Below, one piece after another: positions 1-11,010 of a DNA stretch of 64,000 nucleotides. The position numbers and the translations under genes were made by a program. Every line of letters begins with the position of its first letter. Position 1 is the stretch's first letter. Below the pieces are notes generated by a model, which was given only the letters and a program-made list of their open reading frames with translations, was not told the DNA's origin and made no database searches. The stretch is from Artemia franciscana (taxonomy: Eukaryota; Arthropoda; Branchiopoda; Anostraca; Artemiidae), in assembly GCF_032884065.1 (NCBI RefSeq), contig NW_027062919.1, positions 1 through 64,000 on the forward strand, read 5' to 3'.

Positions 1-246
1 CTACAAAACTCTAAAACGCTTGGTTGAACATTTGCTTAGTTGAATGACAATTTGTTGAGCACATGCACCCTGATTTGCACCAGAACCTTAGTCCGTCCTG
101 GTGTTGATGTTTCCATTGCAGCCAATTAGCTTGATTTTTCTTAAATCAAATGTTGGAAAGTATACACGCATCTCTAAAATCAAACTATAAATTTAAATCC
201 ATATCAATTTTACCAAATGTAATCCATATACTATGAAACGCAATAC
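1..246. other. 3' flank of BTB gene 1, shared with other BTB copies
   Basis: No coding sequence recognised. The block closely matches the downstream flanks of the other BTB copies (about 19500-19753 in the same orientation, about 47960-48240 inverted), including the shared stretch reading 'ccttagtccgtcctggtgtt'. It belongs to the duplicated BTB unit and probably includes 3' UTR. Confidence 0.6.
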
Positions 247-1083
247 CTATTCGAAAATATGTTGATCTGACCTACTTAAACTCTTGTGTAAGCAATGAGA
301 TGAACCCTTGAATGTTTCGTCAATACATTTGAGGGATTTTTGAAGTAGTAGCTTGAATCCTTGGAACTTTGGAGAAATAGTAAGATTCTCTAAAACGGTT
401 TGAACATCTCGTCTAGAAAACGTTCCCACATCGATCATTCCTATAATTTCTAATACCGCAACTGATCTTTGTTCAGAGTCTTTGGATAGCCAACTGTAAA
501 GTGTCTTAAAAAAACCTTGATATCTACTAAATTGGCTGTTTTTCAAAGCAGCACAGCAACACTTAGCTAACTCTACAAAATCAGGAGCATTAAAATTGGT
601 AACAAATTCGGGAGCTTCTTTCCCTTCCACAATCATAAGAGTCATCTCTTTTATAACAAACTTTTTTTCAAATTGGTTTCCATAAGTGAAAAAAATACTT
701 TCAAGAATTGTTAAATCTTGTTTGATAAAATAACTTTGGAACAAATATTCGGCAATTTCCTCTTTAATTTCAAGAAAGTTGTACTTTTCCACAATATATG
801 TAAATGCATCTCTGTTCGTTGTTTCGAAACCAGAAACTATTCCTTCTTTATAGTAATCCATAATAATTTTCATGGTTTCAAAGTGCACATCATTGGCTAG
901 AATAACATTTGTTTGTTTTTCAAGCATATCTGCCTCTAGCATGGCCTTGAAGACATCACTAACAGCTGTTAAAAGGGATTTCTTGACTTCAACGTCACCA
1001 CCATCACATTGAATAGTAATCATAGGGCTTTCTTCCATATTAAAGTTGGTCAGAATTTGTGTAAGGCCAGAAACTCGGTTCAT
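247..1083 (-). CDS. BTB/POZ-domain protein, copy 1 (278 aa, probably the last coding exon)
   Basis: Intact 278-residue frame. Residues about 20-120 fit a BTB/POZ fold: a short beta strand (ITIQCDGG), then helices with the pattern KKSLLTAVSDVFKAMLEADM, a 'V.L.NDVHFETMK.IMDYY' segment and a 'NRDAF.YIVEKYNFL.IKEEIAEYL' helix. The rest is a helical tail that could be BACK-like; I see no MATH, Kelch or zinc-finger domain. BTB proteins usually dimerise and often act as Cullin-3 adaptors, but no partner domain is visible, so the role is unknown. The ATG lies 2 bases inside an acceptor-like sequence (minus-strand ttctgtttcag), so an upstream exon is likely and the true N-terminus may differ. It is about 85% identical by eye to the copy at 19754-20596; the last 25-30 residues diverge most. 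Confidence 0.75.
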   Translation of the reverse strand: MNRVSGLTQILTNFNMEESPMITIQCDGGDVEVKKSLLTAVSDVFKAMLEADMLEKQTNVILANDVHFETMKIIMDYYKEGIVSGFETTNRDAFTYIVEKYNFLEIKEEIAEYLFQSYFIKQDLTILESIFFTYGNQFEKKFVIKEMTLMIVEGKEAPEFVTNFNAPDFVELAKCCCAALKNSQFSRYQGFFKTLYSWLSKDSEQRSVAVLEIIGMIDVGTFSRRDVQTVLENLTISPKFQGFKLLLQKSLKCIDETFKGSSHCLHKSLSRSDQHIFE

Positions 1084-1104
1084 CTCTGAAACAGAATAAA
1101 ATTA
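1084..1104 (-). promoter_or_regulatory. Probable 3' splice site before BTB copy 1
   Basis: On the minus strand a pyrimidine-rich stretch ends in tttcag immediately before ag-ATG. The same sequence is kept at the same distance in the copies at 20597-20617 and 46643-46661, which supports an intron acceptor. Confidence 0.55.
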
Positions 1105-2039
1105 AATATGGGAATTACGGGATTGGTGGAGGAGGAAGTCGGTTGAAAATGAATACGCACTAACTGAATTTGGAATTTGAAAGAAGGCTGTAAATCGTCG
1201 ATTTTTGAGAAATATCCTTTGCCCCTCTGCTTTTTTATATAAGATGTCCACCTCCCGAGGGATATTGATAACGCATCCCCAGGGATAAGGACTCTAAATT
1301 TCAAAATTTTCTCTCTCCTTTACATAATTTTGGATTAATCCCTAGTCAAGCACAAAAATGATCCCAGTCCTAGCTGGGGTGTAAAGCCATGCTAACTCCT
1401 GACTCACTCAAGACTGGAGACTGAGTCACTTATAAAAAAATTACTCACTTAAAAAAAACAAAAGCAAGCCAAGTTTTGTTCAATCCAAAACAAGCTAAGC
1501 CTAAACTCCACACTAAAACGCTAAAACGAGATTAGGTCTGGTTAGGCATAAAAACGATATTTTCTTGACTCGATGTGAAAACAAGTTCCGGACCGACTCG
1601 TAGAAAAAATTAAGCTAATTCTTTAGTCGGTATAGGAAGAAGCTATGCTTCAAGCCGTGGACTGACTAGTCACAAAACTGAAGTAGGTCTAGACTTAAAA
1701 CATAAACCAGCAAAAAACTAGTCATAAAATAATTCACCATTTAAATAAATATAAATTACTATAGCATAGTAAATAGAAGAATCCTAAAACAAAAAGATAT
1801 TAAATACTATATAGTTTTGGAAGGATTATTAAGGGGAACATTATTCAAATAAATATACTGTAAATGTGCATAATGTTTGGCTTTCAGTTGGGCTGAAGCC
1901 ATATTTACCCCTATCGTGTTACATCATTGAATCTAGATGATACTTGATATTCGATCCAATTTTAAACATATAATTGTATCATATTTAGTTTTAACTACTT
2001 GATTCCTTAGTTAAATTAAATAAAAAAACAAGTTTTTTT
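1105..2039. other. 5' flank of BTB copy 1; duplicated intergenic or intronic sequence
   Basis: No protein recognised. It matches 20618-21790 in order and orientation, with indels (for example the ggctttcagttgggctgaag stretch near 1880 and its counterpart near 21670), so the duplication carrying the BTB gene extends about 1 kb upstream of the coding exon. Any promoter or 5' exon should be here or further out; I could not identify one. Confidence 0.5.
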
Positions 2040-2735
2040 TAACTGAAAGTAAGGAGTGACATTTATATCAATCGATATTAATCGAAATTTTGTATATCAA
2101 TCGATATATGATCTGCTTATTATGCTGATTCCAAATAAATAAGATTCATTATGCTTAGTGTTACCCATAAAAAGCTACAAACCTGTGAAAAATTGTCTGA
2201 TACGCTAAAGATGAAGGAAACTCCTCTTAAAGATAAAATAATTATAATTAAAATCACACGATTAGATTCAATATTAGAGAAGCTGTAGATAAGCTGTAGA
2301 GATTTCAAGCTTCTAAATTATAATTTCGTATTTTTTGCCACCAGAAAAATCAAAAGTGTGGATCATTTTTCTCCCAGGGATGATGGTATTGAAACAAACG
2401 GTCCTAGAAAATCAAGAAAGGGCTTATTTACCGGAAATTAAAATTTCCAATCCCCTTTTATTTGAGCAAAATGATTGGAGGGCAACTAGCCCCCCTCCCA
2501 CGTCCTTCTTTTCCCCTAAATTGGTCGATCAAAAGTTTGACATTGCCATTTTATTTAGCAAAAAGTCTTGTATTATTGTTTTAATAATTAGAGTTGTGAG
2601 AAAGAGTCGATCTTTAGCGTAAAGAGCGAGGCGTTGACAAGGAGAAAGCCCCTTTTATATACGGAATAATTTCTGTTCGTTGTAATGTCGCTCCTTACTT
2701 TCAGTTAAAAAAACTTCATTTTTTATATCTAATAT
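2040..2735 (+). repeat. Family A repeat, degraded partial copy
   Basis: Contains family A landmarks in order: aactgaaagtaaggag, the 'ggagggcaactag.ccccctccca' block and the terminal 'tttagcgtaaagagcg ... cgctccttactttcagttaaa' end. Internal deletions make it much shorter than full-length copies. Open frames here are repeat shadows. Confidence 0.7.
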
Positions 2736-3296
2736 CTATAAGGTTTCAACAATGACAATTCAGATGGTGTATTTTTGGGTTTGTTGTGAAATCATTTTCA
2801 AGCCACATGCAACTAAAAGACGCGATGCACGGGGCTATTGGAATAGCGCGTGTTTCAACTGCGATATTTAGGCTCATATGCTGGGCGTAAGAGCTGGGGG
2901 AAGTGGAAGTCGGATAGGCTCCTTAATTTAAGCGTTGAAGCTGGAAAAAAGAACCGAGCTAATATGAAATTCATCGATGACAATTTCTGTAAAAGCTTAG
3001 CACCAGTACTTGATCTTATGTTTGTTTGTTGTGTGTGTATTGTTTATTATGTATTTTATAATGTATGGAAGTCAAGCGAGTGACATATTTGCCAAATAGT
3101 AACTTTTCTTCAATACCACACGAAGAAAAATGTGCTATTGAGGAGTTGGGCAGGTAATAGCATCCCTCAGTTTTTCCAATGGGTTTTCAATGTCCATTAT
3201 AAAATGATTTCCCAAAATAAGTTTTCAGACATCTTGAAAAACACATTTATGCTTGTATTTTTTACAAAAGTTTAAACACTCCTTTCTCCTGAAGGA
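2736..3296. other. Intergenic; includes a 180-bp repeat shared with 17500-17675
   Basis: About 2745-2920 matches 17500-17675 (shared 'gcacggggctattcgaatag'-like core and 'tgctgggcgt' stretch). Both lie directly after a family A right end. The remainder to 3296 shows nothing I can assign. Confidence 0.5.
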
Positions 3297-3736
3297 TATT
3301 TCATCCAACTTGACTTCCTGGATTTGGACCCACTTACACCCCTCCCCCCAATACAAATACTGTGGCTACGCCCATGGCCATATTCTAAGGCTTAGGAGAG
3401 TACATAAAGATGGACCTATAACTGTTTAACTCTGGGACAAACTACATTTTTCTTTGAGAAATTTATTTACCCTACCCACTTTTATCCTAAAATGCATTCC
3501 TCTGCCCCTCCCTATACCATTACTATTATGGTGTCTACCTCCCTCGAATATTTTTAGCTTACGTCCGTGCATGATTGAGTGATTAATCTGCAGTTTAGAC
3601 TCTTTTATTGTCATGGAAAGCTGTTACAGAGGTAACAAGAATCTTAAGTAATAGATATTCTTCACAAATTAGGTCATTAGAAGTTTGTTTAAATACCTAA
3701 GCCTACTTCTACTGTTTTTTTTTTCTTGAAAAATTG

Positions 3737-5357
3737 TAGTAAGGAGCGACCCGGCTCAATAGTAACCGAAACTCTAAGAAACAGAATTTTGATACCAATA
3801 GTTACATCAAAAGAATTTCATTTTAATGCTGATTTTAAATATATAAGTGTCATCAAGTTTAATTTTACCTATCAAAAGTTACGAGCCTGAGAAAATTTGC
3901 TTTATTTTAGAAAATAGGGGGTAACATCCCATAAAAGTGATAGAATCTTAAAGAAAATCACACCATCAGATTCAGCGTATCAGAGACCCCTAAGTAGAAC
4001 TTTCAAGCACTTATCTATAAAAATGTGGAATTTTGTATTTCTTGCCACAAGACAGATCACGGATGTGTGTTTATTTGTTTGTTTGTTTTTTTGTTTTTGT
4101 TTTTTTCACAGGGGTTATCGTATCGACCCAGTGGTCCTAGAATTTCGCAAGAGGGCAAATTCTGACGGAAATTAAAAGTTTGAGTACCCTTTTTAAGTGA
4201 CTAAAAAAATTGAAGGGCACCTAGGCCCCCTCCCACGCTCATATTTTTCACAAAGTTACCGGATCAATATTCTGATATAGCCATTTTATTCAACATAATC
4301 AAAAAACCTAATAGCTATGTCTTTTGGGACGGGCTGCAAGTTAGAAACTTTGACCGGTGTTTACATACAGTAATGGTTATTCGGAAGTGTAGAGAAGTTT
4401 TCAGGGGGATTTTTATGGTTGGGGGGAGGGAATGAGGGGGGGAGGTTATTTGGGGGGAATTTTCCATGGAGGAATTTGTCATGGGGGAAGAGAATTTCCA
4501 TGAAGGGGGCGCAAGAATGTCTAGCATTTAAAATAAAAAAATAAAAAAATAATATGAAAAAGTTTTTTCCACTGAAAGTAAGGAGCAGCATTAAAACTTG
4601 GAACAAACAGAAATTATTGCGCATATGATGGGTTCACCTCCTCCTAATACCTCACTTTTTACGCTAAAGTATTTTTAGTAATTCTAACTATTTATTCTAC
4701 GGCTTTGTGATTCAGGGGTCATTCTTAAGGAATTGGGACAAAATTTAAGCTTTACTGTAAAGAGCAAGGTATTGACGAGGGGGTGAACCCCCTCATATAC
4801 ATAGTGAAAACATACGGAAATAGAAGTTCGTTAAGCAAGTTAATTCATAAGTTACGTATATTTTTACTAATAAAAACATTCGTAAAAAATTAAAAGTAGT
4901 AGTTGCCTTATTTAGTAACCAAAAAATTGGAGGGTAACTAGGCCTCCACCCCCGCTCCTTTTTTTCTCAAAATTGTCCGATCAAAACTATGAGAAAGCCA
5001 TTTAACCAAAAAAATAAATTCATAGGCAAATTTCGTTTTAATTATTCATATGCGGAGAGCCGAAATTCAAAACATACATTAATTAAAAAACGTTCAGAAA
5101 TTAAATAAGAAAACAAGTTTTTTAAACTGAAAGTAAGGAGTGATGTTAAAACTTAAAAAGAGCCGGAAATACTCCGCATATGAAAGGGGCTGCTCCCTCT
5201 TCAGCACCCCGCTCTTTACGCTAAAGTTTTCTTATTGTTTTAAAAAGTAGAGTTGTGACAAAGAGTCAAACTTTAGCGTAAAGAGCGAGGCGTTAAGTAG
5301 GGAACACCCTTTTCAAATACGGAGTAATTTTTGTTCGTTTTTTTTTATATTTAATCC
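3737..5357 (+). repeat. Family A repeat copy inside the left arm
   Basis: Starts at tagtaaggagcgacccggct and runs through the usual blocks to the snap-back end near 5115-5340. The first hairpin is missing or decayed. Its mirror copy is at 13990-15622, so this insertion predates the inverted duplication. Confidence 0.75.
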
Positions 5358-5389
5358 TGAGATGGATCCTGGTATCTCTCTTGATGAGG

Positions 5390-7066
5390 CACATTTTAGC
5401 TATAGAATATATACTAAGTCAGAGAATAAAGGATTGAAACAAAAGCGACCCTGAACATGATTCATAAAAGTCGTGTGTATTTTATAAATCCGACACATTA
5501 GAACGGACCTGCTCTCTTTGGGGGAGTTGGGGGGAGGTAATTCGGAAAAGTTAGAAAAAATGAGGTATTTGTAACTTACGAACGGGTGATCAGATCTTAA
5601 TGAAATTTGATATTTAGATGGATCTTGTAGATCCACTTGAGAGCTCTTTTTTTAAATCCCGACCAGATCTGGAGATATTGGGCAGTTGGAGGGGAATACT
5701 GGAAATCTTGGAAAACGTGAAAATTGAGGTATCTTTATCTTACGAATGGGTGATCGGATCTTAATGAAACTTGATATATAGAAAGATCATATATCTCAGA
5801 TGCTCCAATTTCAATTCGAATCAGATCCAGGGACATGGGCGTTGGAGGGGGAAAGAGAAATCTTGGAAACCAGAAATCTTGGAAAACTCTTAGAGTGGAG
5901 AGATCGGGTTGAAACTTGATGGGAAGAATAAGCACAAGTTCTAGAAACTTGATTGACATAATTAGGATGAATCAGCTTTCTTTGGGGGAATTTGGGGGGG
6001 GGGGTAATTCGGAAAAATTAGAAAAATTGAGGTATTTCTAACTTCAGAACGGGTGATCTTATTAATGAAATTTGATTTTTAGAAGGAGCTCATGTCTAAG
6101 AGCTCTTGTTTTAAATCCCAATCAGATCTGGTGACATTGGAGAAAGTTAAAGGTGGAAGCCAGAAATCTTGGAAAACGCTTAGAGTGGAGAGATCGGTAT
6201 GAAACTTGGTGGGTAAAATAAGCAAATGTCGTAGATACGTGATTGACGTAACCGGACTGTATCCGCTCTCTTTGGGGGAATTATGAATTCCCCCTCCCCC
6301 CAACTCCCCCAAAAAGAGCGAAATCGGTCCAGTTATGTCAGTCACATATCTTCGACTTGTGCTTATTCTTCTCACCAAGTTTCATCCTGATCTCTTCTCT
6401 CTAAGCCTTTTCCAAGATTTCCAGTCCCCCAAACTCCTCCCAATGACACTGGATCCGGTCGTGATTAAAAATAAGAGATCTGAGTTACAAGGTCCTTCTA
6501 AATATGAAATTTCATTAAGATCCGATCACTCCTTCGTAAGTTAAAAATACCTAATTTTTTTCTAATTTTTTAAAATTAACCCTCCCCCCAACTCCCCCAA
6601 AGAGAGCCGATCCATTCCGGTTATGCCAATCACGTATCAAGGACTTGGCCTTATTTTCCCCGCCGAGTTTCATCCCGATCCCTCCACTCTAAGCGTTTTC
6701 CAAGATTTTAGGATCCCCCTCCAACTCCCCCCGATGTCACCAGATCGAGTTTGAATTTGACAAACGAGCTCTGAGACACAAAATCCTTCTGAATATCAAA
6801 TTTCATTAAGATCCAATCACCGGTTCATAAGTTAAAAATACTTAATTTTTTTAATTTTTCTGAATTAACCGCCCTCCACTCCCTCTCAGATTGTCGAATT
6901 GGGGAAAAGACTATTTCTAATTTAATCTAGTCTAGTCTCTGATACGCCTGCCAAATTTCATCGTCCTAGCTTATCTCTAAGTGCCTAAACTAGCAAAACC
7001 GGGACAGACAGACCGACAGAATTTGCGATCCCTGTGTCACTTGGTAAATACCAAGTGCCATAAAAA
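5390..7066. repeat. Family B repeat array (head-to-head units) with palindromic tail
   Basis: Units of about 330 bp built from recurring phrases: 'ccaagtttcatcccgatctc', 'tttccaagatttcc', 'tcaccagatctggtcgggat', 'tcattaagatccgatcaccc' and 'ccccaactcccccaaagaga'. Units up to about 6290 run on the minus strand and those from about 6300 on the plus strand, meeting at a gaattc-centred palindrome. The array ends with a tail containing gacagacagaccgacagaat and a 9-bp stem hairpin at 7038-7057 (CACTTGGTA / TACCAAGTG, loop AA). Confidence 0.75.
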
Positions 7067-8001
7067 CCACTTGTTACTTACACATGAATCGAAATTTCAA
7101 AAAAAAATAATCACTTTTCGTGTAGTTACGATAAATGGTTTTATAAACTAAGTTTGTTTTCATTTCAAAAATTTTGGGAAGAATTACAAAACTGCTTTCA
7201 TTTGTCTTTCTTCATCTTTTGATGCATAATCTTAAGTTTGGAAAGAATATCACGATGGAAATGTTAAGTAAATAATTTGAATAAGTAAGTATAAGTAATT
7301 TGAACAATAAGTATAAACTAAGAATAAGAACAATAAGTAATCCTTCTTTTAATATACAACATTGAGTGGTTCCTGAACCACGTACCTGCACTTCTCCAAC
7401 TACTAAGCGGCAAGGGGCTGGGTCCGGGGTGTAAACATATTTATCTTTTTTATAACTGTATGGCTTGTTTTTCAGGTTTCTCTCTCATTTTTACTTCATA
7501 TGAGAAAATTGGCTCCAACTTTCATCCCCCCCCCCATAAGATTTGTTCAAAATCACACCATTCGTTAGGGTATGGATTTAGTGATCTACCAAGAATGTCG
7601 TTGCAAACCATGAACTGGATGACCTCTATTCCCTTTTGAATTAAAATACTTGACAAAATAACTTCCCAGGACATGTTTAAAAAAAATGAGTGCATCACAT
7701 TTACAAAAATAGTGAATAATCTGAAAAATAATTATATAGAATGGATAAAACTGTTATTGAAAAAAAATAATCAAGCAGGAATCGAACGCATGACACTTTA
7801 ACTTGAAGTCCAACGCTCTATTAACATATATGCCTCTTATAATCTAATTTAATATGTTGGTGTTTATAAAGCCTTAATTACGGAGATTATTATGAGGGCA
7901 AGGAGAAGGTACACACGGGAACTGTTTCTGGAAACCTCTAGTTAAGGGTCTTGGACCATAATTATCACAATGATGTTATCGTTTTATACTTACAAGCTTT
8001 T
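7067..8001. other. Unit shared by both palindrome arms and the 31.8-kb locus; no gene seen
   Basis: Matches 11350-12290 (inverted) and about 31843-32720 (direct). No credible protein-coding frame. A tRNA-like stretch lies near 7771-7832. Confidence 0.6.
7771..7832 (-). other. tRNA-like sequence, degenerate
   Basis: On the minus strand the block reads like the 3' two-thirds of a tRNA: agagcgttggacttcaag (anticodon-arm-like, loop cttcaag) and a B-box-like gttcgattcc. The A-box/D-arm side and acceptor stem do not pair convincingly, so this is a pseudo-tRNA or an old tRNA-derived SINE head. Same block at 11521-11580 and, more decayed, 32514-32575. Confidence 0.3.
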
Positions 8002-9712
8002 CAAACAGTTCGTGGTAACGAACTGTAGTAAGGAGCGATCCGGCTCAATAGTAACCAAAACTCTAAAAAATTGAATTTTGATATAAATAGCTACATCAAA
8101 AGAATCGCATTTTAATGCTGATTTTAAATATATAAGTTTCATCAAGTTTAGTCTTAGCCATAAAAAGTTACGAGCCTGAGAAAATTTGCCTTATTTAGGA
8201 AAATAGGGGGAAATGACACCATCAGATTCAGCGTATCAGAGAACCCTACTGTAGAAGTTTCAAGCTCCTATCTACAAAAATGTGGAATTTTGCATTTTTT
8301 GCCAGAAGACAAATCACGGGTGCGTGTTTATTTGTTTTTTTGTTGTTTTTTTTCCCCAGGGGTCATCGTATCGACCAAGTGGTCCTAGAATGTCGCAAGA
8401 GGGCTCATTCTAACGGAAATGAAAAGTTCTAGTGCCCTTTTTAAGTGACCAAAAAAATTGGAGGGCATCTAGGCCCCCTCCCACACTCATTTTTTTTCCC
8501 AAAGTCAACGGATCAAAATTTTGAGATAACCATTTTGTTGAGCATAGTCGAAAATCTTAATAACTATGTTTTTGGGGATGACTTACTCCCCCAGAGTCCC
8601 TGGGGGAGGGGTTGCAAGTTACAAACTTCAACCAGTGTTTACAAATAATAATGGTTATTGGGAAGTGTTTATACGTTTTCAGGGAGATTTTTTTGGTTTT
8701 GGGGGTAGGGTTGAGGGAGGGGGCTATGTGGGAGGATCTTTCCTTGGAGAAATATGCCATGGGGGAAAAAATTCAATGAAAAGGGCGCAGGATTTTCTAG
8801 CATTACTATAAAAAAAAAACAATGAAAAAATAAACATGAAAACGTTTTTTCAAATGAAAGTAAGGAATAGCATTGAACTTTAAAACAAACAGAGATTATT
8901 ACGCATATGAAGGGTTCTAAAAATACTTTAGCATAAAGAGCGAGGTATTTAGGAGGAGATAAATTTCTCGCTCTTTATGCTAAAATATTTTTAGTGATTT
9001 CAACTATTTATTCTACGGCCTATTTGATTCAGGGGTCATTCTTAAAGAATTGGAACAAAACTTACGATTTAGTGTAAAGAGCAAGGTATTAACGAGGGTA
9101 CAAACCCGCTCGTACACATAATAAAAATATAAGAATATAAAAGTTTGTTACGTAAAGTTAATTCTTAAGTTACGTATATTTTTTACTAATAAAAACGTTC
9201 GTTGAATATTAAAAGTTCTAGTAGCCTTTTTAAGTTACCAAAAAATTGGAGGGCAGCTAGGCCTCCTTCCCCACCCCTTATTTCTCAAAATCGCCTGATC
9301 AAAACTAAGAGAAAGCCATTTAGCCAAAAAAAAATTAATATACTAATTTCATTTCAATAATTTATGTGCGGAGAGCCAAAATCAAACATGCATTAATTCA
9401 AAAACGTTCAGAAATTAAATAAAAAAAAACAAGTTTTTTTAACTGAAAGTAAGGAGCGACATCAAAACTTAAAACGAACAGAAATTACTCCTTATATGAA
9501 ATGGGTTGTCCCCTCCGCAGTCCCACGCTCTTTACGCTAAAGTTTTTAGTTGTTTTAAAAAGTAGAATTGTGGCAAAGAGTCAAACTTTAGCGTAAAGAG
9601 GGAGGGACTGCGGAGGGGACAACCCATTTCATATACGGAGTAATTTCTGTTCGTTTTAAGTTTTAATGTCGCTCCTTACTTTCAGTTAAAAAAACTTGTT
9701 TTTTTATTTAAT
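8002..9712 (+). mobile_element. Family A element, full-length insertion (1711 bp)
   Basis: Defined by comparison with the empty site in the right arm (near 11345-11360), where aagctttt is followed directly by ctatttaag. One end carries an 8-bp stem hairpin (CAGTTCGT-GGTA-ACGAACTG, about 8005-8024). The other end (about 9438-9700) is a long snap-back hairpin. No clear target-site duplication: at most the dinucleotide tc is ambiguous at the junctions. No open frame resembles a transposase or reverse transcriptase, so it is non-autonomous. A terminal hairpin, weak or no target duplication and no coding capacity would suit a Helentron/HINE-type element, but the canonical Helitron CTRR end is absent, so the class is open. 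Confidence 0.85.
9438..9700. repeat. Snap-back inverted repeat at the family A right end
   Basis: The stretch beginning aactgaaagtaaggagcgac is mirrored by gtcgctccttactttcagtt, with arms of roughly 115-125 bp. The loop-proximal part pairs gctctttacgctaaagttt with aaactttagcgtaaagag. The same foldback recurs near 5115-5340, 17219-17465, 18920-19180, 30108-30370 and 35145-35400. Confidence 0.85.
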
Positions 9713-10043
9713 CTATTTAAGAAGTGACACTTAAAGTATACTTTTTATTGCTAAATCACACTTACGGATGGTAGAATTGATAAAAATCCTCTAGATATGA
9801 GTAATAGCTTTCAAATGAGCCATTATATGTCACTAAATAATTCTGCTAGGCCACTTGCCCCAGATTTTCCACTTAAGGCTTGGCACCAAAAATGCCATTT
9901 GGAGCCTGCTGGTGGTCGAATTTATAGGAAGGACGTAGATATGACAAACATCTTTTATATACCTGCGATACCAAAGCGTCCAATACCAATATGACCACAC
10001 GGATACACGTAATATCAACACGTCCGATACCGATACAGCGTAT

Positions 10044-10992
10044 AGCCCTTTCCCCGGTGACTATGGAGGACCATATCATCATTAAAACCACAGACATTAG
10101 ACCTTTGAACTATGTTGAACAAAATGAAAAATTTTTGATTGGATAACTTTGGGAGGAGGGGGCCTTTAGAGAGGGAGGGGTCCTTAGGGACAGTGGGGGG
10201 CAAGTGGCCCTCCAGTTTTTTGTTGCTTCAAAAGGGCACTAGGAAATTTAATTTCCGTTCGAATGAGCCAATTAAACATCTTCATAATTTTCTGGTCATT
10301 GGCTATCCCTGGTAAATAAGAGAAAAAGTGGAGGACTGTAATTGTCCTACTAAATGCTTCTGACTGTGATGATCCCAACGATGCACCTTTTATTTTGAAC
10401 TGACGTCATTTTTATGAGGTTATAAGCTTTTTTTTCGAAATCCCATAAATATAACGGAAATATTAAATACCATTCCTGAATCAGTGTCAGATGGCAATTT
10501 TTTTCACTAGTGCTTTTTTTCAAAACGCGTTTTTCAACTTTTGGATAATCTAGGTAGTGGTTCGCTCTTTACTAGGTTGCAGCTACTGCTGCAACCATAA
10601 TAGAGCGCCGACCACCCAAGTTGTTTATCCCTTGACGCATTGTAGAACTGGTTTTTTTCGTTAGTTTCTTTCAGCTTAGTGTGATCCAAGACAAAGAGAA
10701 GGGACAGAATAGATGGGAAACATAATTTGGACTGTATATTTCCACATTAGGGGGGGGGGGGAGGAGTAGAGTACTTTGACAGTATGAAGTTAGAAAAAAA
10801 TTCTAACTTCATTATATGCAGAATAATTGTATCTAACAAATTTTGCATGAACACCTGCTTTACTCCTGCCTTCCCCTAATGTGCAAATATGTAGCCAAAA
10901 TTTGTTTCTGAAGTATTATATTTTCATCATATTCTGTGATATTTCATTAGGATTGAGCGTCAGAGAAATAGGTTCTACTTAGGCTGATACCG
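10044..10992. other. Single-copy spacer between palindrome arms
   Basis: Present once within the palindrome but also at 33060-33790 plus 35417-35655, in the same order after left-arm-type sequence. The left arm plus spacer is therefore the ancestral order, and the right arm is the inverted addition. No gene recognised; it contains the MITE-like element at 10724-10902. Confidence 0.65.
10724..10902. mobile_element. MITE-like element with about 25-bp terminal inverted repeats
   Basis: Begins aatttggactgtatatttcc-acattaggg and ends with the approximate complement ccctaatgtgcaaatatg-tagccaaaattt. The interior is short, G-rich on one side and non-coding. Related copies: 45779-45882, and one split by a family A insertion at 33792-33807 / 35417-35578. 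No transposase is encoded. Confidence 0.6.
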
Positions 10993-11010
10993 ATACGCTG
11001 TATCGGTATC
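10986..11010. repeat. Short perfect hairpin at the palindrome's inner junction
   Basis: gataccgata-cgctg-tatcggtatc: 10-bp stem, 5-base loop, straddling the inner end of the right arm. The equivalent left-arm sequence has only one side of the stem. It may mark a fold-back or template switch that created the inverted duplication (inference). Confidence 0.6.

Larger units (their letters stand above)
3297..10043. repeat. Left arm of a giant inverted repeat
   Basis: Read on the minus strand it matches 10993-16050 from end to end. Outer boundary: tatttcatccaac at 3297 against its complement ending at 16050. Inner boundary: cagcgtat ending at 10043 against its complement starting at 10993. Identity looks very high, with small indels. 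The left arm is about 1.69 kb longer, essentially all due to the family A element at 8002-9712. Mirror-image frames (for example 3426-3614 with 15733-15921) are a by-product of the duplication, not genes. Confidence 0.92.

Noticed and set aside
8002-9712. Canonical Helitron
   Set aside because: One end can be read as starting with TC, but there is no CTRR end with adjacent hairpin in the expected polarity and no Rep-helicase; kept as unclassified.
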